A stretch of 15,005 nt of DNA from SAT2750 sp964476375 (lineage in GTDB: Bacteria > Planctomycetota > Planctomycetia > Pirellulales > Pirellulaceae), in contig CAYYZW010000271.1 in the NCBI GenBank assembly GCA_964476375.1, forward strand, positions 1 to 15,005, read 5' to 3'. Below the pieces are notes generated by a model. It searched no databases, was not told the DNA's origin, and was given only the letters and a program-made list of their open reading frames with translations. This document shows, in pieces, positions 1 to 6,862 of the stretch. A program made the position numbers and the translations under genes. Within the stretch, counting starts at the first letter, position 1. Every line of letters begins with the position of its first letter.

Positions 1-792
1 GATACCGTGGCGAGCAACCCGGAATTAATGAAGTTCCTCACCGAGGAAATGATTCGGCTGAAATTCAACCTGAAAGAATTCCAGCGGATCATCTACCACA
101 CGCGTGCCTACCAGCGACAGGTTACCTACACCGAGTACAACAGCAACGAACCTTACCATTTCCCTGGCCCGATCTTGCGGAGAATGACTGCCGAGCAGGT
201 CTGGTATTCCCTGCTGACGCTGACGCTCAAGCACACGGACCACTTTCTGCGGCCCAGCGACAGGCCCTATATCACAGCGATCAATGCCGCCCAGGGCCTG
301 ACCGCCGACCAGCTGGTGGAAAAAGCGAACGCGATTGTGAAAGCAGAATCGGACCAGCGAGCCATCGACCGCAAACAGGCCTACAAGGGGGTCACCCTGA
401 GGCGTGCCTCGGAGCTTCCGCAACCGCTTCCCGAAGGTCATTTCCTTCGGCAATTTGGCCAGAGTGACCGCACGATTATCGCGGCCGGGACAACCGACGG
501 GACGGTCCCCCAGCTCCTGACACTTTTCAACGGGCCGGTGACCCACATGATGCTGGAGGCGGGCTCGGTCATTAACGACGAGGTCCTCGCCGCGCAGCCT
601 TCCGACCGGATCGACGTCATCTTCCTGAGCATTCTTGGCCGGCGTCCCACCGCCTCGGAGCGTCAGATTGCCTACCAGGAAATCAAGGACAATCTCCAGA
701 AGTACAAGAATGACCCGAACAAGCGTTTGGCCGGTTATGGCAACATCATCTGGGCACTTTTTAACACGCGAGAATTTCTTTTCATCCAGTAA
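1..792 (+). CDS. PSD1/DUF1553 domain protein, C-terminal part (5' end outside window)
   Basis: The frame is open from base 1, so the start lies upstream and only about the last 263 residues are seen. The text fits the C-terminal DUF1553 (PSD1) region of the large planctomycete DUF1549/DUF1553 proteins: an opening NPELMKFLTEEMI block, then FNLKEFQRIIYHTRAYQRQ, then LTLFNGPVTHMMLEAGSVI and a closing block with ILGRRPTASER and NTREFLFIQ. These proteins are usually exported, often carry a cytochrome c-like domain at the N-terminus (not visible here), and are suspected to act in polysaccharide breakdown or respiration. Their biochemical role is not established. The DUF1501 gene follows 34 bases downstream on the same strand, the usual pairing in this phylum, which suggests an operon. 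The reading frame is intact. The family call is firm and the function unknown. Confidence 0.93.
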   Translation, partial: DTVASNPELMKFLTEEMIRLKFNLKEFQRIIYHTRAYQRQVTYTEYNSNEPYHFPGPILRRMTAEQVWYSLLTLTLKHTDHFLRPSDRPYITAINAAQGLTADQLVEKANAIVKAESDQRAIDRKQAYKGVTLRRASELPQPLPEGHFLRQFGQSDRTIIAAGTTDGTVPQLLTLFNGPVTHMMLEAGSVINDEVLAAQPSDRIDVIFLSILGRRPTASERQIAYQEIKDNLQKYKNDPNKRLAGYGNIIWALFNTREFLFIQ

Positions 793-826
793 GCCGGTGC
801 CGCAAGGCGGATGGCAGGGTAGTAGC

Positions 827-2092
827 ATGAGCACACATGACAAGCAGATCAGCCGGCGTCGCCTGATGGAAACCACGGCCCGTTCTCTTCTCGGTGTGAG
901 TATCCTGCCGGCAGTCCACTCCTGGGCCACAGCGCAAGCACCAGGGGGAAAGACCCGGCGGCTGATCTACCTGTTCATGCATGGGGCCATGAGCCATATC
1001 GATACCTTTGATCCCAAGCCGGGCACCAAGGCCCAGGGACCGACCAAGACGATCAAGACCAAGATCCCGGGAATCCAGTTTGGCCAGCACCTACCCAAGC
1101 TGGCGGCCATGGCAAACCGACTGGCAGTCGTCCGCTCGTTAAACACGGCAACCGGGGCCCACGGTCCTGGCCAGTACCTGATGCGAACCAGTTACAAACA
1201 GATCGCCACCACCCGTCATCCAGGACTGGGCCCCTGGCTTCAGAAGACGATGGGGCGGATTCACCCGAACCTTCCTCCCAGTGTCCAGGTCGGAGGAGGC
1301 GAGGGACCGGGATACCTCGGTGCCAAGTTCGCCCCGGTACCGATCGGGGATCCTGCCAAGGGCCTGCAGAATACCCGCCAGCCGACCTACCTGCTCGAGG
1401 GACAGTTTGCCCAGCGGATGAAACTTGCCGGCAAATTTGACCAGACCTTCCGTAACCGGGCAACCACCTCCGAGGTCCTCGGTTATGATGACCTCTACCG
1501 GGAGGCGAGCAGCCTGCGCAACAGCAAGGACCTGGCGGCCTTTGATATTACCAAGGAACCCAAGGCCCAGCAGGACAAGTACGGCCCCTCTCGTTTTGGC
1601 AAGGGCTGCCTGCTGGCCAGCCGGCTGATTCAACATGGTGTCCGTTATGTGGAAGTTACCCACCGCAGCTGGGACATGCACCGCGAACTGGCCAGTACCA
1701 ATAACCTGCCGACCAGGTGCCTCGACCTGGATAATGGCCTGAGTGCCTTGCTGACAGATCTCAATAGCAAGGGACTCCTGGATGAGACACTGGTGGTGGT
1801 GGCAACCGAGTTTGGCCGCAAGCCAAACATCAACCAGAACGCCGGCCGCGATCACCACCCGGCCGCCTTCTCCTGCATCCTGGCAGGTGCCGGCATCCGT
1901 GGCGGGCAGGTTTACGGGGCGACCGACGAGGAGGCTTTTTACGTGGCCGACAAGGAAGTCACTCCCCAGGATTTCAATGCCACCATCGCAACGGCCCTGG
2001 GCCTGCAGGTGGACAAGCAGATCCACTCACCCGACGGTCGCCCCTTCACGATCGCTGACGAGGGACAGCCGATCAAGGAACTGCTGGCCTAG
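827..2092 (+). CDS. DUF1501 family protein with Tat signal
   Basis: This 421-residue protein begins with a twin-arginine-type leader: SRRRLM at residues 9-14, followed by a hydrophobic stretch (SLLGVSILPAV) and an AQA-like cleavage region near residue 38. It is therefore probably exported folded. The body matches DUF1501, a family in the alkaline phosphatase/sulfatase fold group: IYLFMHGAMSHIDTFDPKPG at about residues 47-66, VATEFGRKP, and the conserved GRDHHP at residues 340-345 followed by LAGAGIRGGQVYGATD. Enzymatic activity of the family is not established. The frame stays open upstream to 635, but that part overlaps the preceding gene. The ATG at 827 gives the signal peptide and has a modest AGGG site 7 bases upstream, so it is preferred. 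The gene follows the DUF1553 gene by 34 bases. Its TAG stop shares CTAG with the stop of the convergent SDR gene. Confidence 0.95.
   Translation: MSTHDKQISRRRLMETTARSLLGVSILPAVHSWATAQAPGGKTRRLIYLFMHGAMSHIDTFDPKPGTKAQGPTKTIKTKIPGIQFGQHLPKLAAMANRLAVVRSLNTATGAHGPGQYLMRTSYKQIATTRHPGLGPWLQKTMGRIHPNLPPSVQVGGGEGPGYLGAKFAPVPIGDPAKGLQNTRQPTYLLEGQFAQRMKLAGKFDQTFRNRATTSEVLGYDDLYREASSLRNSKDLAAFDITKEPKAQQDKYGPSRFGKGCLLASRLIQHGVRYVEVTHRSWDMHRELASTNNLPTRCLDLDNGLSALLTDLNSKGLLDETLVVVATEFGRKPNINQNAGRDHHPAAFSCILAGAGIRGGQVYGATDEEAFYVADKEVTPQDFNATIATALGLQVDKQIHSPDGRPFTIADEGQPIKELLA
2089..2092. other. Shared CTAG: overlapping TAG stop codons of a convergent gene pair
   Basis: The palindrome CTAG supplies the TAG stop of the DUF1501 gene (2090-2092, plus strand) and the TAG stop of the SDR gene (2089-2091, minus strand). 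The two genes overlap tail to tail by 4 bp with no space for an intrinsic terminator. The same arrangement recurs at 6859-6862. Confidence 0.95.
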
Positions 2093-2898
2093 CTCTCCGG
2101 CTCCACCGTCGGCAGGGGCTGGGGCCCGGTCGATCCCATCACGCGCTGGGAATAGTCCATCAACGACCCGGTCACGATCCCGGATTCATCGCTCAGCAGG
2201 TACGCACACAGGCGAGCCACGTCGAGCGGCTTGAGCAGGCGTCCAAAGGGGGAGTCCTGTTCGGCAATCTCCAGCCAGTTTTCCGGGCGGCCCATCTTCC
2301 GTTGCACGTCGTCCTCGGCCGGGGTGTCAGTCCATCCCAGGTTAATCCCGTTAACCCGGATCTGGTCCACACGCAGCGCGTTCGCCACGTTCTTGGTGAA
2401 CGTGCTAAGAGCTCCCTTGGTGGCCGAATAGGCCATGATACAGTCCAGGCCACAGTAGGCCGCCACCGAGAGAATATTGACGATCGACCCGGCAATCTTC
2501 TCCCGCTTCATGATCCTGACCGACTGCTGCGTCAGCAGGAACGGTGCTCGCACATTGACCGCGAACTGGTAATCCCAGAATTCCGGCGTGGTATCCTCCA
2601 GGCCCCCCCGATTGGTATCGGCAGCGGCATTGACCAGCCCGTCCACGCGCCCGAACCGCTCGTCACAGGCCTCCACGATCGCCTTGCAGTCGTCCACCGA
2701 TGCCAGGTCTGCCTGCACGAAAAGAGCCGGGCAGCCTGCCTGCTCGATCTCCCCGGCAATCGCTTCGCCTTTCTCTTGCTGCCGGCCACAGAGAACAACA
2801 CCTGCCGCCCCACATTCTGCCGCATGGCGGGCGACCGACTCGCCAACACCCTGGGTTCCACCGGTTACGATAATGACCTTTCCATCCAGTTGCGCCAT
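2089..2898 (-). CDS. SDR family NAD(P)-dependent oxidoreductase (atypical NAAA motif)
   Basis: This is a 269-residue classical short-chain dehydrogenase and a cytosolic Rossmann-fold oxidoreductase of unknown substrate. Visible motifs are TGGTQGVG at residues 12-19 for cofactor binding, N115 in the central helix, S144, and the catalytic Y157-SAT-K161. The usual NNAG motif reads VNAAA around residues 89-93, and the expected VDGG near the C-terminus is replaced by MDYSQRVMG, so this is an outlying SDR subgroup. The start is supported by GAGGGAGG about 7 bases before the ATG. It lies 39 bases downstream of the carbamoylase-like gene on the same strand and is probably co-transcribed with it. Its stop overlaps that of the DUF1501 gene. 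Substrate prediction is not possible from sequence alone. Confidence 0.93.
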   Translation of the reverse strand: MAQLDGKVIIVTGGTQGVGESVARHAAECGAAGVVLCGRQQEKGEAIAGEIEQAGCPALFVQADLASVDDCKAIVEACDERFGRVDGLVNAAADTNRGGLEDTTPEFWDYQFAVNVRAPFLLTQQSVRIMKREKIAGSIVNILSVAAYCGLDCIMAYSATKGALSTFTKNVANALRVDQIRVNGINLGWTDTPAEDDVQRKMGRPENWLEIAEQDSPFGRLLKPLDVARLCAYLLSDESGIVTGSLMDYSQRVMGSTGPQPLPTVEPES

Positions 2899-2937
2899 CC
2901 GCCTGCCTCCCTCTTCAATGAAATTCTCGAGTACCCC

Positions 2938-3876
2938 TTAACCAGTCGGGGGTTCTGCCGCACGCCGCTCCGTTATCAAGCTGTAGTGCTGGATCTGCCG
3001 GTTCTTGCCAAAGTGAAAGATTCCCTCCTTGTAGGGAAGAGTATCATCCAGGTCACAGGCATGCACAACCAGCTCATCTCCCGTGCCATTCGCCTGGGCA
3101 ACCACTTCGCCCGAGGGGGCAATGATTGCTGTCTCGGCCAGCTGGGCAACTCCCTCTTCCTCTCCTCCCTTGGCAACTCCCACGACCCAGCTGCCGTTCT
3201 GGTACGCACCGGACTGGAGGCATAATCGATTGTGGAAGGAGACCAGCGAGTTCATCTCCGGGTAATCCGGATTCACAAGTGGTGTGTTGTAACCGAGCAG
3301 GATCAGTTCCGCCCCCTGAAGCGCCAGCACCCGGTAGGTCTCCGGCCAGCGACGGTCGTTGCAAATGCACATACCCACCACGCCACCAAAAGCATTCCAG
3401 GTACGAAACCCCAGGTCCCCCACGTCGAAGTATCGCTTTTCCAGGTTCTGGAAAGGATGGTCCGGGCGTGGCTCGACATAACCCGGAAGATGGATCTTGC
3501 GGAAATGACCAATTTTCTCGCCATCCTGGCTCACCAGGATAGAACTGTTGTAATGGTGAACCTCCCCCTCCTGCTCAACCCGCTCGGCATACCCGAGGTG
3601 AAAACCAATTCCCAGGCGGCGGGCCTCGTCAAACAGCGGGCGGGTTGATTCAGCGGGCATTTCTGTTTCGAAATAGCTGTCTATTTCCGCCTGGTCCTGG
3701 ATCTCCCAGTGCGGGAAAAAAGCAGTCAGGGCACACTCGGTAAAGACAACCAGGTCACAATCCTGCCGGTGGGCCTCGCGAAGCATCACGATCAAGCGTT
3801 CCACGGCATCCGCACGGGACGCATCCCGCGGTATCGGCCCGCTCTGGGCAGCTCCAATCGTGACAATGCGTGACAT
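2938..3876 (-). CDS. N-carbamoyl-D-amino-acid hydrolase-like amidohydrolase (nitrilase superfamily)
   Basis: This 312-residue cytosolic carbon-nitrogen hydrolase would hydrolyse N-carbamoyl-D-amino acids to D-amino acid, CO2 and ammonia if it follows its closest relatives. From memory it aligns without gaps over about 220 residues to the Agrobacterium D-carbamoylase. The catalytic triad falls at the same numbers: E47 (VFTE), K127 (FRKIH) and C172 (ICNDRRWPET). H129, R175, R176 and H215 are also kept. A conserved His at position 144 is Asn here (PFQNLEKRYF). The start is the ATG at 3874-3876, with a modest GAGG-type site upstream. An in-frame ATG at 3978 would add 34 residues with no family similarity and would run through the promoter region. 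It is the first gene of a minus-strand pair with the SDR at 2089-2898. Another N-carbamoyl or beta-ureido substrate remains possible. Confidence 0.92.
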   Translation of the reverse strand: MSRIVTIGAAQSGPIPRDASRADAVERLIVMLREAHRQDCDLVVFTECALTAFFPHWEIQDQAEIDSYFETEMPAESTRPLFDEARRLGIGFHLGYAERVEQEGEVHHYNSSILVSQDGEKIGHFRKIHLPGYVEPRPDHPFQNLEKRYFDVGDLGFRTWNAFGGVVGMCICNDRRWPETYRVLALQGAELILLGYNTPLVNPDYPEMNSLVSFHNRLCLQSGAYQNGSWVVGVAKGGEEEGVAQLAETAIIAPSGEVVAQANGTGDELVVHACDLDDTLPYKEGIFHFGKNRQIQHYSLITERRAAEPPTG

Positions 3877-4043
3877 GCTGAGGGCCTCGTTCCTGGAGCT
3901 GGTAACCCCGACTGCCTGGCCTCTTCTACCGGCAGGACTCCCACCGGGGTGCTTAGTATAGTCCTCCGGCGCCCGCATGGCGCGGGGTCCGTGGTTCGAT
4001 ATACTGACAATCAGAAGTCAACATCCTTCTCCCAGGAGAAACC
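3877..4043. promoter_or_regulatory. Divergent promoter region with two facing TATACT boxes
   Basis: This 167-base gap separates the two divergent gene starts. A TATACT -10-like box lies at 4000-4005 on the plus strand, about 40 bases before the plus-strand ATG. A second TATACT lies on the minus strand at 3960-3955, about 80 bases before the minus-strand ATG. Neither has a convincing -35 box. Between them is a GC-rich inverted repeat, GCGCC-N5-GGCGC, at 3969-3983, which could be an operator. AGGAG at 4034-4038 sits 5 bases before the plus-strand ATG and decides that start. The promoter roles are inferred from motif and position only. Confidence 0.4.
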
Positions 4044-4817
4044 ATGTTACCCGGTATCAAGCAGTTCGATTTAAGTGGCCGCTCGGCGATCATCACGGGC
4101 GGTTCCAAGGGCCTTGGCAAGGCGATGGCGGCCGGACTTGCATCGGCCGGGGCCAATGTCCTGGTCAGCAGCCGTCACGGGGACGAGGCGGCGGCCGCCG
4201 CCGAGGAGATCGCCCGCGATCATGGGCAACAGGCAATCTCGATCGAGGCCGACGTCTCCTCGCCCGAGCAGGTGGAGGCGATGGTCCAGGCCAGCCTGGA
4301 TGCGTTTGGCAAGATCGATATCCTGATCAACAATGCCGGCATTAACATCCGTGGGCCGATCGACGAACTTTCCCTGGATGACTTCCGCACCGTGCTCAAT
4401 GTGAACGTCGACGGGGTCTGGCTCTGCACAAGAACCGTTCTCCCCCACATGAAAGAAGCGGGCTACGGGCGAATCATCAACCTGGCCAGCACCCTGGGCC
4501 TTGTCGGACTTGCCAACCGGACCCCCTATACTTCCAGCAAGGGGGCCGTGGTCCAGATGACCCGCGCCCTGGGACTGGAACTCGCGCCCTTTGGAATCAC
4601 CTGTAATGCCATCTGTCCGGGACCCTTTCTGACCCCGATGAATGAACCGATTGCAGAGAGCGAGGAAGCCAAGAAGTTCATCGTCGGTGCCGTCGCGCTT
4701 GACCGCTGGGGAAGGATGGAAGAGATCCAGGGAGCAGCAATTTTCCTGGGCAGCGACGCATCGAGTTATGTGACCGGAAGCATGCTTACCGTGGATGGCG
4801 GCTGGACAGCTCATTAA
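4044..4817 (+). CDS. SDR family oxidoreductase (FabG/gluconate 5-dehydrogenase-like)
   Basis: This is a 257-residue cytosolic classical SDR with all standard motifs: TGGSKGLG at residues 18-25, NNAG at 96-99, N121, S149, Y162-TSS-K166, and a C-terminal TGSMLTVDGGW. The organisation resembles 3-oxoacyl-ACP reductase, gluconate 5-dehydrogenase and 2-deoxy-D-gluconate 3-dehydrogenase. It probably reduces or oxidises a small keto or hydroxy compound, often a sugar acid, but the substrate cannot be fixed. The ATG has a clear AGGAG site 5 bases upstream. The gene is divergent from the carbamoylase and SDR pair, and the serine hydrolase gene follows after 31 bases, so the two may be co-transcribed. 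Compared with the SDR at 2089-2898 it is a normal member of the family. The two are not close duplicates. Confidence 0.94.
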   Translation: MLPGIKQFDLSGRSAIITGGSKGLGKAMAAGLASAGANVLVSSRHGDEAAAAAEEIARDHGQQAISIEADVSSPEQVEAMVQASLDAFGKIDILINNAGINIRGPIDELSLDDFRTVLNVNVDGVWLCTRTVLPHMKEAGYGRIINLASTLGLVGLANRTPYTSSKGAVVQMTRALGLELAPFGITCNAICPGPFLTPMNEPIAESEEAKKFIVGAVALDRWGRMEEIQGAAIFLGSDASSYVTGSMLTVDGGWTAH

Positions 4818-4848
4818 CCAGGTAATTTTTCTTGGCAAGCACGACATC

Positions 4849-6006
4849 ATGAGAAATCTCCTCTCCCTTCTACTGATCTCCATCGTGCCCGCTGGGATCC
4901 TCCAGGCGGCACCCCCTGAACTTACCGATCCGGCCCGTGTCGGCATGTCCGCCGGGAAGCTCGAGGAGGGAGTGACGATGTTCAAGGAGGCCATCGCCGC
5001 CGATGACCTGCGAAATGTGGTCCTGCTGGTTGCCCGCAACGGCAAGACCGTCCTCCACGAGGCACTCGGCTGGCGGAACAAGGAAAAGGACCTGCCCATG
5101 CAGAAGGACAACCTGCTGCGGATGGCGTCCAATACCAAGGCAGCGGTGGCAACCGGGATCCTGATCCTGGCCGAGGAAAACAGACTGGACCTGGATGACC
5201 CGGTCGGGAAACACCTACCCGCCTTCGACAACGAGCAGTACCGGCCGGTCACGCTCCGGCACTTGCTCAGCCACACCAGCGGCATGCGGATCAAGACCCT
5301 CTTTCTCGATCCCCTGGTCGAGCCCAAGGAAGGACACCCCGATGCTCGCACCCTCCAGCTGGAGGTCAACCGTTTCGCCACCATAGGCCCCCAGTTCCCG
5401 CCAGGCACAACATACAGCTACAACAACGCCGGGTTTAACACGCTCGGAGCCGTGATCGAGGTTGTCTCTGGACAACTGCTAGACAAATTCCTTGCTGAGC
5501 ATATTTACCAGCCACTCGGAATGAATGACACCTCCCATCGCCCTCCTGCTGACCAGGTCGATCGCATGTCGGTGGTCTACCAGCGCGAGGACGGTACCTG
5601 GTCGGTGCGTTTCCGGCAGGGAACAGAAATGCGTGTCCCCTTTGTCCGAGCATCGGGAGGGCTGGTCTCGACTGCCTCCGATTATTCCCGTTTTGCACAC
5701 ATGTACCTGGGCCATGGAAAGCTAGGACGGACACGGATCCTGACGCGGTCCAGCGTACGGGAAGCGACCAGTCACCAGAGCCTGCATGCCTACTCACAGC
5801 AGCAGCGTTCACGGCGGACGTCCTTTTACGGGCTCGGCTGGGTCACCGGCCTGGATGGCGCGTTCTGGCATACCGGTTCGGAAGGAACCTACGTCTGGGT
5901 GGACCCCGAAAGGAGACTGGTTGGAATGGTGCTGACGCAGAGTCCCGGGGGGACATACCTGCGGAGTGAATTCCGCGAGGTGGTGAATGCTGCCTGTACA
6001 CGCTGA
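4849..6006 (+). CDS. Exported class C beta-lactamase-like serine hydrolase (PF00144)
   Basis: This 385-residue protein starts with a signal peptide (hydrophobic residues 4-18, likely cleavage near LQA-A at 20), so it should act in the periplasm or at the cell surface. The three active-site motifs of the beta-lactamase/PBP family are present: S94-N-T-K97 (SxxK nucleophile), Y191-N-N193 (YxN) and H341-T-G343 in the KTG position. In this large family the HTG form is common in esterases, D-aminopeptidases and related hydrolases, so resistance to beta-lactams should not be assumed. The frame is open back to 4795, which overlaps the SDR gene. The ATG at 4849 gives the signal peptide and leaves a 31-base gap, so it is preferred, although its Shine-Dalgarno site is weak. 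The substrate is unknown. Confidence 0.92.
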   Translation: MRNLLSLLLISIVPAGILQAAPPELTDPARVGMSAGKLEEGVTMFKEAIAADDLRNVVLLVARNGKTVLHEALGWRNKEKDLPMQKDNLLRMASNTKAAVATGILILAEENRLDLDDPVGKHLPAFDNEQYRPVTLRHLLSHTSGMRIKTLFLDPLVEPKEGHPDARTLQLEVNRFATIGPQFPPGTTYSYNNAGFNTLGAVIEVVSGQLLDKFLAEHIYQPLGMNDTSHRPPADQVDRMSVVYQREDGTWSVRFRQGTEMRVPFVRASGGLVSTASDYSRFAHMYLGHGKLGRTRILTRSSVREATSHQSLHAYSQQQRSRRTSFYGLGWVTGLDGAFWHTGSEGTYVWVDPERRLVGMVLTQSPGGTYLRSEFREVVNAACTR

Positions 6007-6091
6007 CGATTCCTGACTTGCCCGTTGATGTCCAATCTCCTTCAAACAGTGAAAATTGGCGTATCCCTGAATTCCAACCGCCCGACTGCCC

Positions 6092-6862
6092 ATGTCCCCA
6101 GGTCTGCTGCTTGCCAACGTGGATGCTGCCAACCCGGAATTCCAGTTCCTGGCCACGCCACACGTGGTCGCAATGGCCCTGACGGTTCTGCTGCCGATCC
6201 TGCTCGCCTGGATCATTCGCCGGGCAAAATCGGAAAAGGTGACCCGGGCAATACTCTGGTCGATCGGTGGCGTGATGACGGTCAACGAGCTGTTTGACCA
6301 GTACTTCCACATCACCCACCTGGCAGCGCAGGAATACCTGGTGGACTACCTGCCGCTGCACCTTTGTGATATCTCGGTGATCCTGGTCATCATCCTGATG
6401 TTCACACGCAAGTTCGGAGTCTACGAGGTCGTCTTTTTCTGGGGACTGGCAGGGGCTTCCAATTCCATCATCACGCCAGACCTGACAGACGGCTTCCCGT
6501 CTGTCAACTTCATGGTCTACTTCATTTCCCACAGCGGGATCATCCTTGGCTGCCTGCTCGCCACCTGGGGTCTGAAAATGAGGCCCACCTTCCGCTCGGT
6601 GGTCAAGGCATTCGTGATTGCCAACCTGTACGGTATCCCGCTGATCGGCGTCAACCTGCTTGTCGGTTCAAACTACATGTTCCTCTGCAAACCACCGGTC
6701 GGAACCACTCCCCTCTTTTTTCTTCCCTGGCCCTGGTACCTGCTTTTCCTGGATTTACTGGCCTTCGTGCTATTCACGCTGTTTTACTCCCCCTTCTGGA
6801 TCGGGAACCGACTACGGCCGGACAAGGCTGAACTGCCCCCGCAGGAACCCAACGTGGCCTAG
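6092..6862 (+). CDS. TMEM164/YwaF-type integral membrane protein (TIGR02206-like)
   Basis: This 256-residue protein has about seven hydrophobic segments (roughly 22-42, 52-66, 93-104, 111-128, 138-160, 168-190 and 206-234), so it is an inner-membrane protein. It carries the signature of the YwaF/TMEM164 family: LPLHLCD at residues 87-93, SHSG at 146-149 and GSNYMFLCKPP near 187-197. Human TMEM164 was reported to be a cysteine-dependent acyltransferase that moves a polyunsaturated acyl chain to ether lysophospholipids. The Cys and His here (C92 and H147) have a spacing similar to the pair I recall for it. Bacterial members are uncharacterised, so a lipid acyl-transfer role is inference. No Shine-Dalgarno site precedes the ATG at 6092. 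A GTG at residue 10 is an alternative. It lies 85 bases after the serine hydrolase and its stop overlaps the sulfatase stop. Confidence 0.88.
   Translation: MSPGLLLANVDAANPEFQFLATPHVVAMALTVLLPILLAWIIRRAKSEKVTRAILWSIGGVMTVNELFDQYFHITHLAAQEYLVDYLPLHLCDISVILVIILMFTRKFGVYEVVFFWGLAGASNSIITPDLTDGFPSVNFMVYFISHSGIILGCLLATWGLKMRPTFRSVVKAFVIANLYGIPLIGVNLLVGSNYMFLCKPPVGTTPLFFLPWPWYLLFLDLLAFVLFTLFYSPFWIGNRLRPDKAELPPQEPNVA
6859..6862. other. Shared CTAG: overlapping TAG stop codons of a second convergent pair
   Basis: CTAG provides the TAG stop of the TMEM164-like gene (6860-6862, plus) and of the sulfatase (6859-6861, minus). The arrangement is identical to that at 2089-2092. In both cases the plus-strand gene ends in Ala-stop (GCCTAG). 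No terminator can fit between the genes. Confidence 0.95.

Noticed and set aside
635..826. Extended N-terminus for the DUF1501 protein
   Set aside because: It overlaps the DUF1553 coding region and would bury the twin-arginine signal. The ATG at 827 fits the family.
25..930. Open frame of 301 codons on the minus strand
   Set aside because: It is antisense to the DUF1553 gene and the start of DUF1501, and is a composition shadow.
2302..3225. Open frame of 307 codons on the plus strand
   Set aside because: It crosses the SDR and carbamoylase genes in antisense and has no recognisable domain.
4180..4212. GC-rich GGCGGCCGCCGCC stretch as a repeat element
   Set aside because: It simply encodes an alanine-rich helix (AAAAAEE) in the SDR gene.
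4071..5408. Long open frame on the minus strand (445 codons)
   Set aside because: It runs antisense across two well-supported genes, shows no family motif, and is what high third-position G+C produces on the opposite strand.
4849..6006. True beta-lactamase resistance gene
   Set aside because: The third motif is HTG and the protein family is dominated by esterases and peptidases. The sequence gives no support for beta-lactam hydrolysis.
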